The notes: a model not told the origin generated them from the letters alone. DNA of 24,710 bases from an uncultured Kiritimatiellota bacterium (GCA_934654805.1 CAKUGW010000040.1:1-24710), one strand, 5' to 3'; shown: positions 6,865 through 14,613, numbered from the stretch's first letter. Translations and numbers: made by a program.

Positions 6865-9207
6865 ATGAACTTTTCAGAAACACAGTTCGACGTCATCGTC
6901 GTGGGCGGCGGACACGCCGGGGCCGAAGCCGCCCTCGCCGCCGCGCGCATGAACGTCAACACGTTGCTTGTCACGTCCGTCAAGGACGCTATTGCGCGCA
7001 TGCCCTGCAACCCGTCCATCGGCGGTCTGGCCAAAAGTCATCTCGTCTGCGAATTGGACGCGCTCGGCGGCGAAATGGGCAAGAACGCGGATGCCACCGC
7101 CCTTCAGGCGAAGGTTCTCAACCTGAGCCGCGGCCCCGCCGTCTGGGCCACGCGCTGCCAGTGCGCCAAGAAGGAATACGCCGCGCGTCTGCAAGCCGTC
7201 ATCGCCGCGCAGCCCAACCTGACCGTTCTCGAAGACGCGGTGATCGGCATTGAGCCGAATTTAAGTCCGACGGCCGCCTTACCACCCGGCAAAGGCCAAT
7301 TTTCGGTCAGAAATAACGCCGCCGTTTTCAATCAAAGCCAATCCTCAATTCATCAAGACGCTGATCGGCACGACACTGATTTGGCCAGTTCATCGTCCGT
7401 TCACGGTTCCGTGCATTTCGTGCGAACAGAATGCCACGGCACCCTCACCGCGCGAACCGTCGTCATCACAAGCGGCACCGCCTTGCGGGGCCGCGTCTGG
7501 ATCGGCGACCAGTGCCGCGAAAGCGGCGGCGACGGACGCCCCGCCGTCAATCGGCTTTCAGAGAGCCTTGAAGCCCTTGGTTTTAAGCTGATTCGCCTCA
7601 AGACAGGGACACCCCCACGTCTCAAGGCTTCGAGCTGTGATTTCAGTGTCTGTTCGCGGCAGGATGGCGACAGCCCCCGCCCATTGTTCCACGTGGAACA
7701 TTCTTTAACCACGGATGGGCACGGATGGACACGGATGGGGTGCGTGGGTGAGATGTCTGCGACGCTGAACACATGCGCCGCAGAAACGCAAAGCGTTTCG
7801 GAGGGAAGATCACAAAGGGACAGTGAGCGTAGCGAACTGCCCGCAAGGGCCCGCGAGGTAATGGAAAATGGGAGGCACGGAGAAAGTGCTTTGAAGGACG
7901 CATCAGAACAGAGCCTCCGCGTCTCCGCATCTCCGTCTTCTCCGTGTTCAGCGCCGCAGGCACACTCTGCCTGTCCGACTGGGTTGCTTTCGCTAAACGC
8001 GGAGGTAACGGAGGATGGGAGGCACGGAGATTCTTCTTCAAGCCTCCGCGTCTCCGTCTCTCCGTCTACTCCGTGTTCAGCGCCGAAGGCATTCACGAGT
8101 TGTTCCACGTGGAACAATTTGCCGGAGTTGCCGTGCTGGATGACGCATACGAACGAACGAACGCACCAAATCATCCGCGACCATCTCTCCGTTTCGGCTC
8201 TCTATGGCGGAAAGATCGTCGGAACGGGCGTTCGATACTGTCCGAGCATTGAGGACAAGATCGTGCGTTTTGCTGAAGCCTCTCATCATCACGTCATCCT
8301 TGAGCCTGAAGACAGGGATGGTACAATCATCTATCCGAACGGATTGAGTTGTTCGCTGCCTGAATCGGTGCAGGAAGAGATGGTTCATTCGATTGCCGGA
8401 CTCGAACACGCCGAATTTCTCGCCTACGCCTACGCCATCGAGTATGACAGCATCGATGCCCGCGAGCTGACGCACACGCTGGAATCGAAGCGCATTCCCA
8501 GTCTTTTCTTTGCCGGACAGATCAACGGCACGACGGGCTACGAGGAAGCGGCGGCACAAGGTCTTATGGCGGGCATCAACGCGGCCCTGACGGTCAAGGG
8601 CGAAGAGCCCCTCATCCTCAGCCGGCAAGATGCCTACATCGGCGTGATGATTGACGATCTTGTCACGAAGGGCACGGACGAGCCGTACCGGATGTTCACA
8701 AGCCGTGCCGAACGGCGTCTCATACTGCGTCAGGACAACGCCTGCTATCGGTTACTGTCCGCAGCCAAGCGCATCGGCATTCTTCCGAAGGAAACGCTCG
8801 AGTCCGTTGAAGCGGAATACTCTGAAATCTGCAAAAGAATGGAAAAATCAGCGTTAGCACAGAGGCACAGAGGCACAGAGGCACAAGGTGGCGTGAAGGG
8901 TCAGATGCCGTTCACGCCCGCCACGCTCAACGGTCTTTCGCGGATTGACCGAGAAGTAATGATTATGCGTCATTATGCGCCGTACATTGAGCAAGAGGAG
9001 AAAGCGGCCGAACGGGCGAAGAAGGACGAGGCCATCGCCATTCCGAAATGGCTTGACTATGACAAGTGCTTGGCTGTGCGCTATGAGAGCCGCGAGAAGC
9101 TAAAGCAATTCCGTCCCGAAACGCTCGCACAGGCGAGCCGCATCCCCGGCGTGAATCCGGCCGACATTGCCGTCCTCGCCGTCTTGATCAAGCGCGGCAG
9201 CCACTAG
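6865..9207 (+). CDS. mnmG: tRNA uridine-5-carboxymethylaminomethyl modification enzyme MnmG (GidA), with in-frame repeat insertions
   Basis: MnmG, with MnmE, makes the cmnm5 modification at the wobble uridine of certain tRNAs, using FAD. The FAD-binding GGGHAG lies at residues 14-19, then RMPCNPSIGGLAKSHLV, RLKTGTPPRL, MTHTNERTH, YCPSIEDKIVRFAE, INGTTGYEEAAAQGLMAGINA, TDEPYRMFTSRAERRLILRQDN and the C-terminal SRIPGVNPADIAVL. The family is about 620-640 residues; this one is 780. The extra length sits in three places: around 7260-7435 (replacing a short beta-hairpin), 7700-8100 (repeat-filled, between two parS-like sites), and 8858-8888 (tandem CACAGAGG). All remain in frame, and all family motifs on both sides are intact, so it is probably functional. 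An upstream reading to 6760 is discounted because the promoter lies inside it. mnmG is often origin-proximal. Confidence 0.93.
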   Translation: MNFSETQFDVIVVGGGHAGAEAALAAARMNVNTLLVTSVKDAIARMPCNPSIGGLAKSHLVCELDALGGEMGKNADATALQAKVLNLSRGPAVWATRCQCAKKEYAARLQAVIAAQPNLTVLEDAVIGIEPNLSPTAALPPGKGQFSVRNNAAVFNQSQSSIHQDADRHDTDLASSSSVHGSVHFVRTECHGTLTARTVVITSGTALRGRVWIGDQCRESGGDGRPAVNRLSESLEALGFKLIRLKTGTPPRLKASSCDFSVCSRQDGDSPRPLFHVEHSLTTDGHGWTRMGCVGEMSATLNTCAAETQSVSEGRSQRDSERSELPARAREVMENGRHGESALKDASEQSLRVSASPSSPCSAPQAHSACPTGLLSLNAEVTEDGRHGDSSSSLRVSVSPSTPCSAPKAFTSCSTWNNLPELPCWMTHTNERTHQIIRDHLSVSALYGGKIVGTGVRYCPSIEDKIVRFAEASHHHVILEPEDRDGTIIYPNGLSCSLPESVQEEMVHSIAGLEHAEFLAYAYAIEYDSIDARELTHTLESKRIPSLFFAGQINGTTGYEEAAAQGLMAGINAALTVKGEEPLILSRQDAYIGVMIDDLVTKGTDEPYRMFTSRAERRLILRQDNACYRLLSAAKRIGILPKETLESVEAEYSEICKRMEKSALAQRHRGTEAQGGVKGQMPFTPATLNGLSRIDREVMIMRHYAPYIEQEEKAAERAKKDEAIAIPKWLDYDKCLAVRYESREKLKQFRPETLAQASRIPGVNPADIAVLAVLIKRGSH
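7685..7700. other. parS-like centromere site 1
   Basis: The sequence is TGTTCCACGTGGAACA, a perfect 16-bp palindrome that matches the ParB/Spo0J parS consensus (TGTTNCACGTGNAACA-type). In mnmG it is read as LFHVEH. The origin-proximal position near dnaA fits chromosomal parS. Confidence 0.85.
7701..8100. repeat. Repeat-filled insertion inside mnmG (ACGGAGG-arm elements G1 and G2)
   Basis: After parS site 1 there is a run of tandem ACGGATGG-type units (about 7710-7738). Two tandem palindromic elements follow. G1 (about 7854-7949) has a left arm with GGGAGGCACGGAGA and a right arm with CCTCCGCGTCTCCG. G2 (about 7994-8085) has a left arm with CGGAGGTAACGGAGG and a right arm with CCTCCGCGTCTCCG. 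Both right arms end TCCGTGTTCAGCGCCG, so G1 and G2 look like a duplication. The arms surround short cores of about 10-30 bp, the same architecture as elements A, B and D. The translation is Ser/Arg/Glu-rich and resembles no domain. Confidence 0.75.
8101..8116. other. parS-like centromere site 2
   Basis: This is a second perfect TGTTCCACGTGGAACA, extended by T/A on the flanks to an 18-bp palindrome. It lies 416 bp after site 1. In mnmG it is read in another frame (CSTWNN), because 416 is not a multiple of three. Its other frame reads LFHVEQ, like site 1. Confidence 0.85.
8858..8888. repeat. Tandem CACAGAGG repeat inside mnmG
   Basis: Three exact 8-bp CACAGAGG units plus a partial CACAAGG, read in frame as QRHRGTEAQ within MnmG. 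This is a second, separate low-complexity insertion in the same gene. Confidence 0.8.
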
Positions 9208-9734
9208 CCATTGAATAAGTGATGCTTTTATCTGCTGTTCACTGCGGGACAGTCCTCCGCATCCTGGCCCGTCGGCCCGACAGCTCGCCCGATCGGACGT
9301 CGCTGCGCTCCGTCTATGTCGGCCTGCGGCCTCGATCAGGGTCGCTCCGGGAGTCGCACCTGTCGCCACACGTCAGTCAACCAAACGTGGCCGATTGCGA
9401 AGCAATGTCCGAAGGACCTACCCATTCCCCTCGGCAGGATGCGCGTCCGCAAGCGAGAAAGCCGAGGCGACAGGCGATTCCTTCGCTCCTCCCGTGCGAC
9501 TGTCTTCTCCTCCGGGCCAGGGAGGCGGCTTGCGCCGCCGCTTCGCGGTGGCCTGCGGCTTCCGAGATGACACAAGGGGCTCCTGGGATGTGTCAGGCGC
9601 AAGACAAAAGGGACGTTACGTGAGGAGCGGGCGGGATGGCCGAGTGCCGAGCGGAGAGAGGCGGGCGGACGCGGTTCGCCGCACGCGCCGCGAAGGACGC
9701 GCGGGGCTTCGCAGATGTGGGCGGCGGGAGAGTA
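9208..9734. other. GC-rich region between mnmG and dnaA with no supported gene
   Basis: About 527 bp. Several short open frames exist on both strands, but none has a recognisable product, start context or promoter. The stretch holds short recurring words such as GCCTGCGGC (two copies) and small GC-rich palindromes. A segment at 9631-9646 looks like the start of a tRNA but has no anticodon or T arm. It may be a decayed gene or a structured RNA. Nothing firmer can be said. Confidence 0.4.
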
Positions 9735-9740
9735 TGAAAT

Positions 9741-9749
9741 TTATCAACA
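9741..9749 (+). promoter_or_regulatory. DnaA-box-like site upstream of dnaA
   Basis: TTATCAACA, one base from the E. coli-type TTATCCACA, in an AT-rich tract just upstream of the dnaA promoter. It may serve dnaA autoregulation or origin function. Confidence 0.5.
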
Positions 9750-9789
9750 TCAAATGTTAACAACTTGAAGACATAAGTTGATTTCGTTT

Positions 9790-9820
9790 TTCACATGAAA
9801 ACACAAAATTATGGTATCAT
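9790..9820 (+). promoter_or_regulatory. Predicted dnaA promoter
   Basis: TATCAT (9815-9820) with TGG before it (extended -10), and a weak TTCACA (9790-9795) 19 bp upstream. The leader before the dnaA ATG would be about 25 nt and contains GACGGAAG as Shine-Dalgarno. Confidence 0.45.
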
Positions 9821-9852
9821 GTCATTTCCGTGACGAAGAAAGAGACGGAAGT

Positions 9853-11289
9853 ATGAATGACACCATAGACATCGCATCGAAAGAGACGTGGGAAAGGGCC
9901 AAGCAGATCTACCTTTCCACGCTGTCTTCTGCCGAAGAGCGCGGCCAAGTCGAGCGCTATTTCTCGACCATCACGTCCGTCACGCGCGAAAACGGCCTCT
10001 TCGTCATCACGCTCACAAACGCCTATACGGCTGACTTCCTGCGCGACAAGTATTCCGACAAGCTGAAGAAGTGCCTTGAACTCGTGTCGTCAGACACCCC
10101 GGTCGGAATCGAGTTCCGCTACAGCGAAAAGGCCAAGCCTTCTATCGTCATCCCGACCGGCCCGGCGGTTTCAAACGCCGAATCGCCTTTGAAATCCAAT
10201 CCGAGGGCGGCACAGGCCTCGACACCTCCGCTCGCCTCGACGATGCCGCTCAACGAAGAATACACGTTCGACAACTTCGTGCGCGGCTCGTCCAACAGCT
10301 GGGCGCTCGCGGCCGCGCAGGGCGTCGTCGCGAACCCCGGCAAGAGCGGCTACAATCCGCTTTTCATTCACGGCGGCACGGGGCTTGGCAAGACGCACCT
10401 CATGCAGGCGATCGGCAACGACCTGAAGAAGAAGAACCCGTCGCTCAACATCTGCTACCTGACGGCCGACACGTTCCTGAACGAATACGTGAACGCCCTG
10501 CAGAACGGCACCATCGGGCGTTTCCGCAACCGCTACCGCAAGATGGACCTGCTGATGGTCGACGACGTGCAGTTCCTCCAGAAGGGCAAGCAATGCCAGG
10601 AGGAGTTCTTCAACACGTTCAACGTCCTTCAGCAGGCGCACAGCCAGGTCGTCATGACGTCCGACGTCGCGCCGAAGAACCTGCCGTCCATCGAGGCGCG
10701 GCTCATTTCGCGCTTCGAGGGCGGCATGGTGCAGGAGATCGAGTCGCCGAACTACGAGACGCGCCTCGCGATTCTGAAGAAGAAGTCCGAGGCAATGGTG
10801 CCGAGCATCCCGGACAACGCGCTGGAGTTCATCGCCGAGACGATCAAAAGCCACGTGCGCGCGATGGAAGGGGCCTTGAACCGCGTTCACATGTTCCGTC
10901 AGCTCGAATCGACGACGCCGCTCACGAACGACGTCCTGACGCGCATCCTCAAGGAATACATCACGAAGGAAAACTCGCTCCGAAGCCTCACGATCAAGGA
11001 GATCCAGCAGTCCGTCGCGAAGAGGTACGGCGTCTCGATCGACCAGATCCTGTCCGCCGAGCGGACGCAGTCTCTCGTCACGCCGCGCCAGATGGCCATG
11101 TACATCTCGCGCAAGTACACGACGAAGAGCCTGCCGGAGATCGCGCAGTCGTTCAAGAAAACGCACGCGACGATTCTCCATGGCGTGAGGAACATCGAAA
11201 AGCGGTTCGACGTCGAGCCCGACCTCAAGTCGGAACTGAACGAAATCCTCGCCGAATTCGGCTGTTCCATCAAGGACAACTTCAATTGA
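9853..11289 (+). CDS. dnaA: Chromosomal replication initiator protein DnaA
   Basis: A 478-residue DnaA. Domain I spans about residues 1-90 and domain II is a Ser/Pro/Ala-rich linker to about 135. Domain III is the AAA+ ATPase, with Walker A GGTGLGKT (174-181), Walker B LLMVDD (233-238) and the sensor-region arginine finger stretch RLISRFEGG. Domain IV is the DNA-binding part, with PRQMAMYISRKYT and SLPEIAQSFKKTHATILHG. It unwinds the origin in ATP form. Against the E. coli recognition loop GGRDHTTV, this one reads KKTHATI. It is one residue shorter and lacks the Asp and one Thr that contact box bases, while the His is kept. The start at 9853 was chosen for its Shine-Dalgarno; the in-frame ATG at 9811 overlaps the promoter. 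Confidence 0.97.
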   Translation: MNDTIDIASKETWERAKQIYLSTLSSAEERGQVERYFSTITSVTRENGLFVITLTNAYTADFLRDKYSDKLKKCLELVSSDTPVGIEFRYSEKAKPSIVIPTGPAVSNAESPLKSNPRAAQASTPPLASTMPLNEEYTFDNFVRGSSNSWALAAAQGVVANPGKSGYNPLFIHGGTGLGKTHLMQAIGNDLKKKNPSLNICYLTADTFLNEYVNALQNGTIGRFRNRYRKMDLLMVDDVQFLQKGKQCQEEFFNTFNVLQQAHSQVVMTSDVAPKNLPSIEARLISRFEGGMVQEIESPNYETRLAILKKKSEAMVPSIPDNALEFIAETIKSHVRAMEGALNRVHMFRQLESTTPLTNDVLTRILKEYITKENSLRSLTIKEIQQSVAKRYGVSIDQILSAERTQSLVTPRQMAMYISRKYTTKSLPEIAQSFKKTHATILHGVRNIEKRFDVEPDLKSELNEILAEFGCSIKDNFN

Positions 11290-11340
11290 CATCCGTTCGA
11301 CAGGCTGACGACAGGCTGATGACAACGCGACCGAACATGA

Positions 11341-11401
11341 ACAGGCATGAACAGCGTCAACACACAGTCAACATTTCCCTTCACGCTGTCCTCATGCCTG
11401 T
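11341..11401. other. Long inverted repeat between dnaA and dnaN
   Basis: The arms ACAGGCATGA-ACAGCGT (11341-11357) and ACGCTGT-CC-TCATGCCTGT (11383-11401) pair over 17 bp with a 2-nt bulge. The 25-nt loop is rich in CAACA/ACACA. No T-tract follows, so a simple terminator is unlikely. It could be a replication or regulatory structure. Confidence 0.65.
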
Positions 11402-11451
11402 CAACAGACGAAAAGGCCATGAACGCCAAGCAAAAAAGGCTGTCGGCTGAA

Positions 11452-11469
11452 TTATCGACATTATCGACA
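11452..11469 (+). promoter_or_regulatory. Two tandem DnaA-box-like sites before dnaN
   Basis: Two abutting copies of TTATCGACA (11452-11460 and 11461-11469), one base away from TTATCCACA and from the TTATCAACA sites seen elsewhere here. They lie in the AT-rich half of the dnaA-dnaN gap. Confidence 0.45.
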
Positions 11470-11513
11470 AATCTACTGATAGTATGATCACTCTATCCTT
11501 AATTAGTATTATT

Positions 11514-11522
11514 TGATACAAT
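11514..11522 (+). promoter_or_regulatory. Predicted extended -10 promoter of dnaN
   Basis: TGATACAAT, an extended -10 with no good -35 hexamer. Transcription would start near 11529, leaving a short leader with AAGAAGGA as ribosome binding site for the ATG at 11556. Confidence 0.45.
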
Positions 11523-11555
11523 TCACGAACACGCACATTGAAGAAGGATCAAACC

Positions 11556-12650
11556 ATGAAATTCAAGATCGTCCGCTCCAAGTTCCTCGAAGGCCTGAAG
11601 TCCGTCCAGAACATCGTCGGCGGGAAGGGGTCCCTGCCGATTCTCCAGAACGTCCTCCTGGAGGCGCACGGCACGGAACTCACCATGACGACGACTGACC
11701 TCGACATTTCCATCAAGGCGGCCTGTCCCTGCGAGACGCAGGAAGCGGGCGCGACGACGGTTCCCGTGAAGCTGCTCTTCAACGCGATCTCGAAGGTCGC
11801 CGAGGGCGAAGTCGAAGTCGAGACGGACGCGCAGGACCGCGCGACGATCTGCGCGGGCAACGCGAAGTTCAAACTGGCCGGCCTTCCCGAGTCCGGGTTT
11901 CCGAAGCTGCCGAAGGACGAGGAGGCGTTCGCCTACGCGATCCAGCAGGCGACGTTCCGCGACATGCTGCGCAAGGTGTCTTACGCGGTGAGCCAGGACG
12001 ACACACGGCGGACGCTGAAGGGCGTTCTCCTGAGCTTCAAGGACGCGAAGCTCACGATGGTCGCGACGGACGGTCGCCGTCTCGCGCTCGTCGAGCAGGA
12101 AGTCGAGTTCCCGAAGGACGCCGAGAAGGACATCGTCCTGCCGTCCAAGGCCGTGGGCGAGCTCCAGCGTTCGCTGAACGGCGACACGGAGCTGTCGATG
12201 ATGGTCCAGAAGTCGCAGATCTGCTTCAGGCTCGACAACCTGATGATCTACTCGAAGCTGATGGACGACGCCTACCCGAACTACCGCCAGGTGATTCCCG
12301 TCGACACGAGGGAGCACATCGAGGTCGACCGCCAGCTGCTGCTGGACGCGCTTGACCGCGCGAGCGTCATGACGATGGACGAGGCGCACTCGACGAAGCT
12401 CATCTTCTCGGAGGGCAAGCTGACCGTGACGTCTGCCGCGTCCGACATCGGCGAGGCGAAGGACGAGGTGCCGATCAAGTACGCGGGCGAGAAGATCGAG
12501 ATCATGTTCAACCCGTCCTACGTGATGGACTGCCTGAAGTCGATCGACGACGACGAGGTGACGATCAACCTCTCCGACGGGCATTCGCCGGCGGTGATCA
12601 AGTGCTCGATCCCGTTCCTCTACGTCCTGATGCCGCTCCGCATCAGCTGA
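11556..12650 (+). CDS. dnaN: DNA polymerase III subunit beta (sliding clamp)
   Basis: A 364-residue beta clamp, the usual length. It forms the ring that tethers the replicative polymerase to DNA. It shows the family pattern of three similar domains: MKFKIVRSKFLEGLKSVQNIVGGKGSLPIL at the start, then the second domain at about 125 (ATFRDMLRKVSYAVSQDDTRRTLKGVLLSF) with VATDGRRLAL, and the third domain with DRASVMT and the ending FLYVLMPLRIS. The start ATG has AAGAAGGA 8 nt upstream. The TTG at 11538 is in frame but overlaps that ribosome binding site. The dnaA-dnaN order is the common bacterial one. Nothing odd is seen in the protein. Confidence 0.97.
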   Translation: MKFKIVRSKFLEGLKSVQNIVGGKGSLPILQNVLLEAHGTELTMTTTDLDISIKAACPCETQEAGATTVPVKLLFNAISKVAEGEVEVETDAQDRATICAGNAKFKLAGLPESGFPKLPKDEEAFAYAIQQATFRDMLRKVSYAVSQDDTRRTLKGVLLSFKDAKLTMVATDGRRLALVEQEVEFPKDAEKDIVLPSKAVGELQRSLNGDTELSMMVQKSQICFRLDNLMIYSKLMDDAYPNYRQVIPVDTREHIEVDRQLLLDALDRASVMTMDEAHSTKLIFSEGKLTVTSAASDIGEAKDEVPIKYAGEKIEIMFNPSYVMDCLKSIDDDEVTINLSDGHSPAVIKCSIPFLYVLMPLRIS

Positions 12651-12692
12651 AAAGCGTCCCGCGTCAACCTCAAGGCCAAAGGGTAAGCCGAA

Positions 12693-13934
12693 ATGAAAAT
12701 CTGGACAGACAAGGACTATCCGATCATCATCTCCTGCGCGAAGGAGCTTTCGTGCTGGACGGAGATCGAGGTTCGCGACATGGGCTACAGGCCCATCGAG
12801 GTGACGGAGAACACCGTCGTCGTGCGCGGCGCGATGCGCGACGTCATGTGCCTCAACCTGCAGCTGCGGACGGCGCACCGCGTCCTCGTGCCGCTCCTGC
12901 GCACGACCTGCCGCAGCATCCGCGACCTCTATCAGGCGGCGTATTCGATCGACTGGGAGAACCTGCTGGACGCCGACGGCTACTTTTCCGTGTCGTCGAT
13001 CGTCCACAACGACACGATCCGCGACACGCGCATCCCGTCCCTCTACACGAAGGACGCGATTGCCGACCGCATGCGCGACAAGTGCCAGCGGCGTCCCGAC
13101 TCGGGCGGCGAGAACATCGGCGCGGCGGTCTTCGTCTACTGGGAAGACGATGAGGTCATCATCTACCTCGACACGTCCGGCGAGCCGCTCTCGAAGCGCG
13201 GCTACCGCAAGATCCCCGGCTCGGCCCCCCTGCAGGAGACGCTCGCGGCGGCCTGCATCATGGCGCTCGGCTGGAAGAGGGACACGCCGTTCCTCTCGCC
13301 GATGTGCGGCAGCGGCACGCCCGCCATCGAGGCCGCGATGATGGCGATGAACAAGGCCCCCGGCTCGCTGAAGGGGCACTTCGCGTTCCAGTCCATCAAG
13401 GGCTACGACCGCATCATTCCCGGCGAATCGGCCCCGAACATTGCGCCGCGCCAGCGCGCCGGCGCCACGCCGGAGCAGCTGTGGAAGGAGATGATCCTGG
13501 AGGCGAAGTCGAAGGAGACGACGGACAGCCTGCCGCCGATCATCGCGACGGACATTTCGCCGGAAGCCATCGAGAACGCGCACTCGAACGCGATTGCGGC
13601 CGGCGTCGCGCCCTACATCACGTTCAAGGCGTGTGACTTCGCCGACACGCCCATTCCCGAACAGAAGGGCTGCATCTTCTTCAATCCCGAATACGGCATC
13701 CGTCTCGGCGACCCGAAGGAGCTGGCGCCCGTCTACGAGCGCATCGGCACGTTTCTGCACGAGAAGTGCCGCGGCTACATGGGCGGACTCATCACGGGCA
13801 ATCCGGAGCTGTCCCATCTCGTGAACCTTTACTACCGTACGCGGATCCCGTTTTTCAACGGGCCGATTGACTGCCGCCTCTTTCTCTACGAGGGGTGCGA
13901 ACTGAAAGGAGAACACGTCAATGGACATCAGTGA
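12693..13934 (+). CDS. THUMP-type class I RNA methyltransferase (RlmL N-terminal/YpsC-like)
   Basis: A 413-residue protein. The N-terminal half (about 1-165) matches the THUMP-plus-ferredoxin-like region of 23S rRNA guanine-2445 methyltransferases, with the typical YxAAYSIDWENLL and the SGEPLSKRGYRK motif before the catalytic domain. The SAM-binding motif is SPMCGSGT (202-209) and motif IV is FFNPEYGIRLG, with N331-P-E-Y. The family consensus there is NPPYG, so Pro to Glu at 333 is an odd change close to the target base. ATDISPEAIENAHSNA is the acidic SAM-ribose motif. AAAGGG precedes the start. It lies 42 bp after dnaN and overlaps the next gene by 14 nt, so it is probably in the same transcript. 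Substrate guanine-2445 is inferred from family only. Confidence 0.82.
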   Translation: MKIWTDKDYPIIISCAKELSCWTEIEVRDMGYRPIEVTENTVVVRGAMRDVMCLNLQLRTAHRVLVPLLRTTCRSIRDLYQAAYSIDWENLLDADGYFSVSSIVHNDTIRDTRIPSLYTKDAIADRMRDKCQRRPDSGGENIGAAVFVYWEDDEVIIYLDTSGEPLSKRGYRKIPGSAPLQETLAAACIMALGWKRDTPFLSPMCGSGTPAIEAAMMAMNKAPGSLKGHFAFQSIKGYDRIIPGESAPNIAPRQRAGATPEQLWKEMILEAKSKETTDSLPPIIATDISPEAIENAHSNAIAAGVAPYITFKACDFADTPIPEQKGCIFFNPEYGIRLGDPKELAPVYERIGTFLHEKCRGYMGGLITGNPELSHLVNLYYRTRIPFFNGPIDCRLFLYEGCELKGEHVNGHQ

Positions 13935-14613
13935 GTTTCTGGACCGCGCGCCCGCCAAGGAGCCGGAAGAGACGTTGGTCGAGGAAGAGCCGGAGGAAAT
14001 CGACGTCCAGAAGGCCGTCGTCGAGTCGCTGGCGGCCGACAAGGCCGAGCAGGACGAGATGATTGAGTTTCTAAAGCAGAACAAGGCCGAACAGGACGAG
14101 ATGATTGCGTTCCTGAAGCAGAGCAGGGCCGAGCAGGAGATCAAGATCGGCTCCCTGCGCGCGAACAATGCCACGCTGCAGTCCGAAGTGAACGCGCTCC
14201 ACCGGAAACTGCAGCAGCTTCAGCTTGAACTCAGCAAGGTCGGCGACGCGCTCGCCAAGAACGCGGAGGGCGAGACGTCCAACAGGATTGCGCTGCTGGA
14301 TCGCAGCATCGAGCTGGACGACCGCTTTGAAGGCGAGACGCGCGATCACGTCCTCGAGGTGCTGCGCGAGGCGCGAGACGCCGCCGAGAAGGCCGGGCGC
14401 GTCCGCCGGGCGCAGGTCCTGGAGAGCGTGCTGGTTGCCAACGAGCCGAACGGCGAGCTGGCCAAGCGCCGGGCCGAGCTGGAGAAGCTGTTTGCGGACA
14501 ATGCGAACCTCATCAACGGCATCGTGATCAAAGAGCTTGAAAAACGCGGCATTTCGCACAAAAAAGGCGAAGACTACCTTCTGCCGTCCGAAATCGTCGC
14601 TCGCACCTATTGA
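13921..14613 (+). CDS. Coiled-coil protein of unknown function with 14-15-residue repeats
   Basis: A 230-residue acidic protein that I do not recognise. Residues 40-90 hold tandem units KAEQDEMIEFLKQN, KAEQDEMIAFLKQS, RAEQEIKIGSLRAN, NATLQSEVNALHRK, which should form a long coiled coil. The N terminus is very Glu-rich, and the C-terminal 100 residues look helical. No signal peptide or membrane segment is seen, so it is probably cytoplasmic. The start has AAAGGAG and overlaps the methyltransferase stop by 14 nt, suggesting coupled translation. Its stop abuts the cluster of DnaA-box-like sites. A structural or origin-associated role is possible, but no evidence supports a function. Confidence 0.8.
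   Translation: MDISEFLDRAPAKEPEETLVEEEPEEIDVQKAVVESLAADKAEQDEMIEFLKQNKAEQDEMIAFLKQSRAEQEIKIGSLRANNATLQSEVNALHRKLQQLQLELSKVGDALAKNAEGETSNRIALLDRSIELDDRFEGETRDHVLEVLREARDAAEKAGRVRRAQVLESVLVANEPNGELAKRRAELEKLFADNANLINGIVIKELEKRGISHKKGEDYLLPSEIVARTY

Noticed and set aside
7701..8100. CRISPR-like array in mnmG
   Set aside because: Repeats are imperfect, of several unit types, not separated by uniform spacers, and lie inside an open coding frame.
9631..9646. tRNA-like 5' end (GCGGGATGGCCGAGTG)
   Set aside because: No anticodon arm, T arm with GGTTCGA-type loop, or closing acceptor stem could be found at the right spacing.
10850..10862. CACGTG in dnaA as a third parS site
   Set aside because: Only the central hexamer matches; the flanking palindrome is absent.
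11523..14174. 883-codon minus-strand open frame over dnaN and the methyltransferase
   Set aside because: Antisense to dnaN and other recognisable genes, with no motif of its own.
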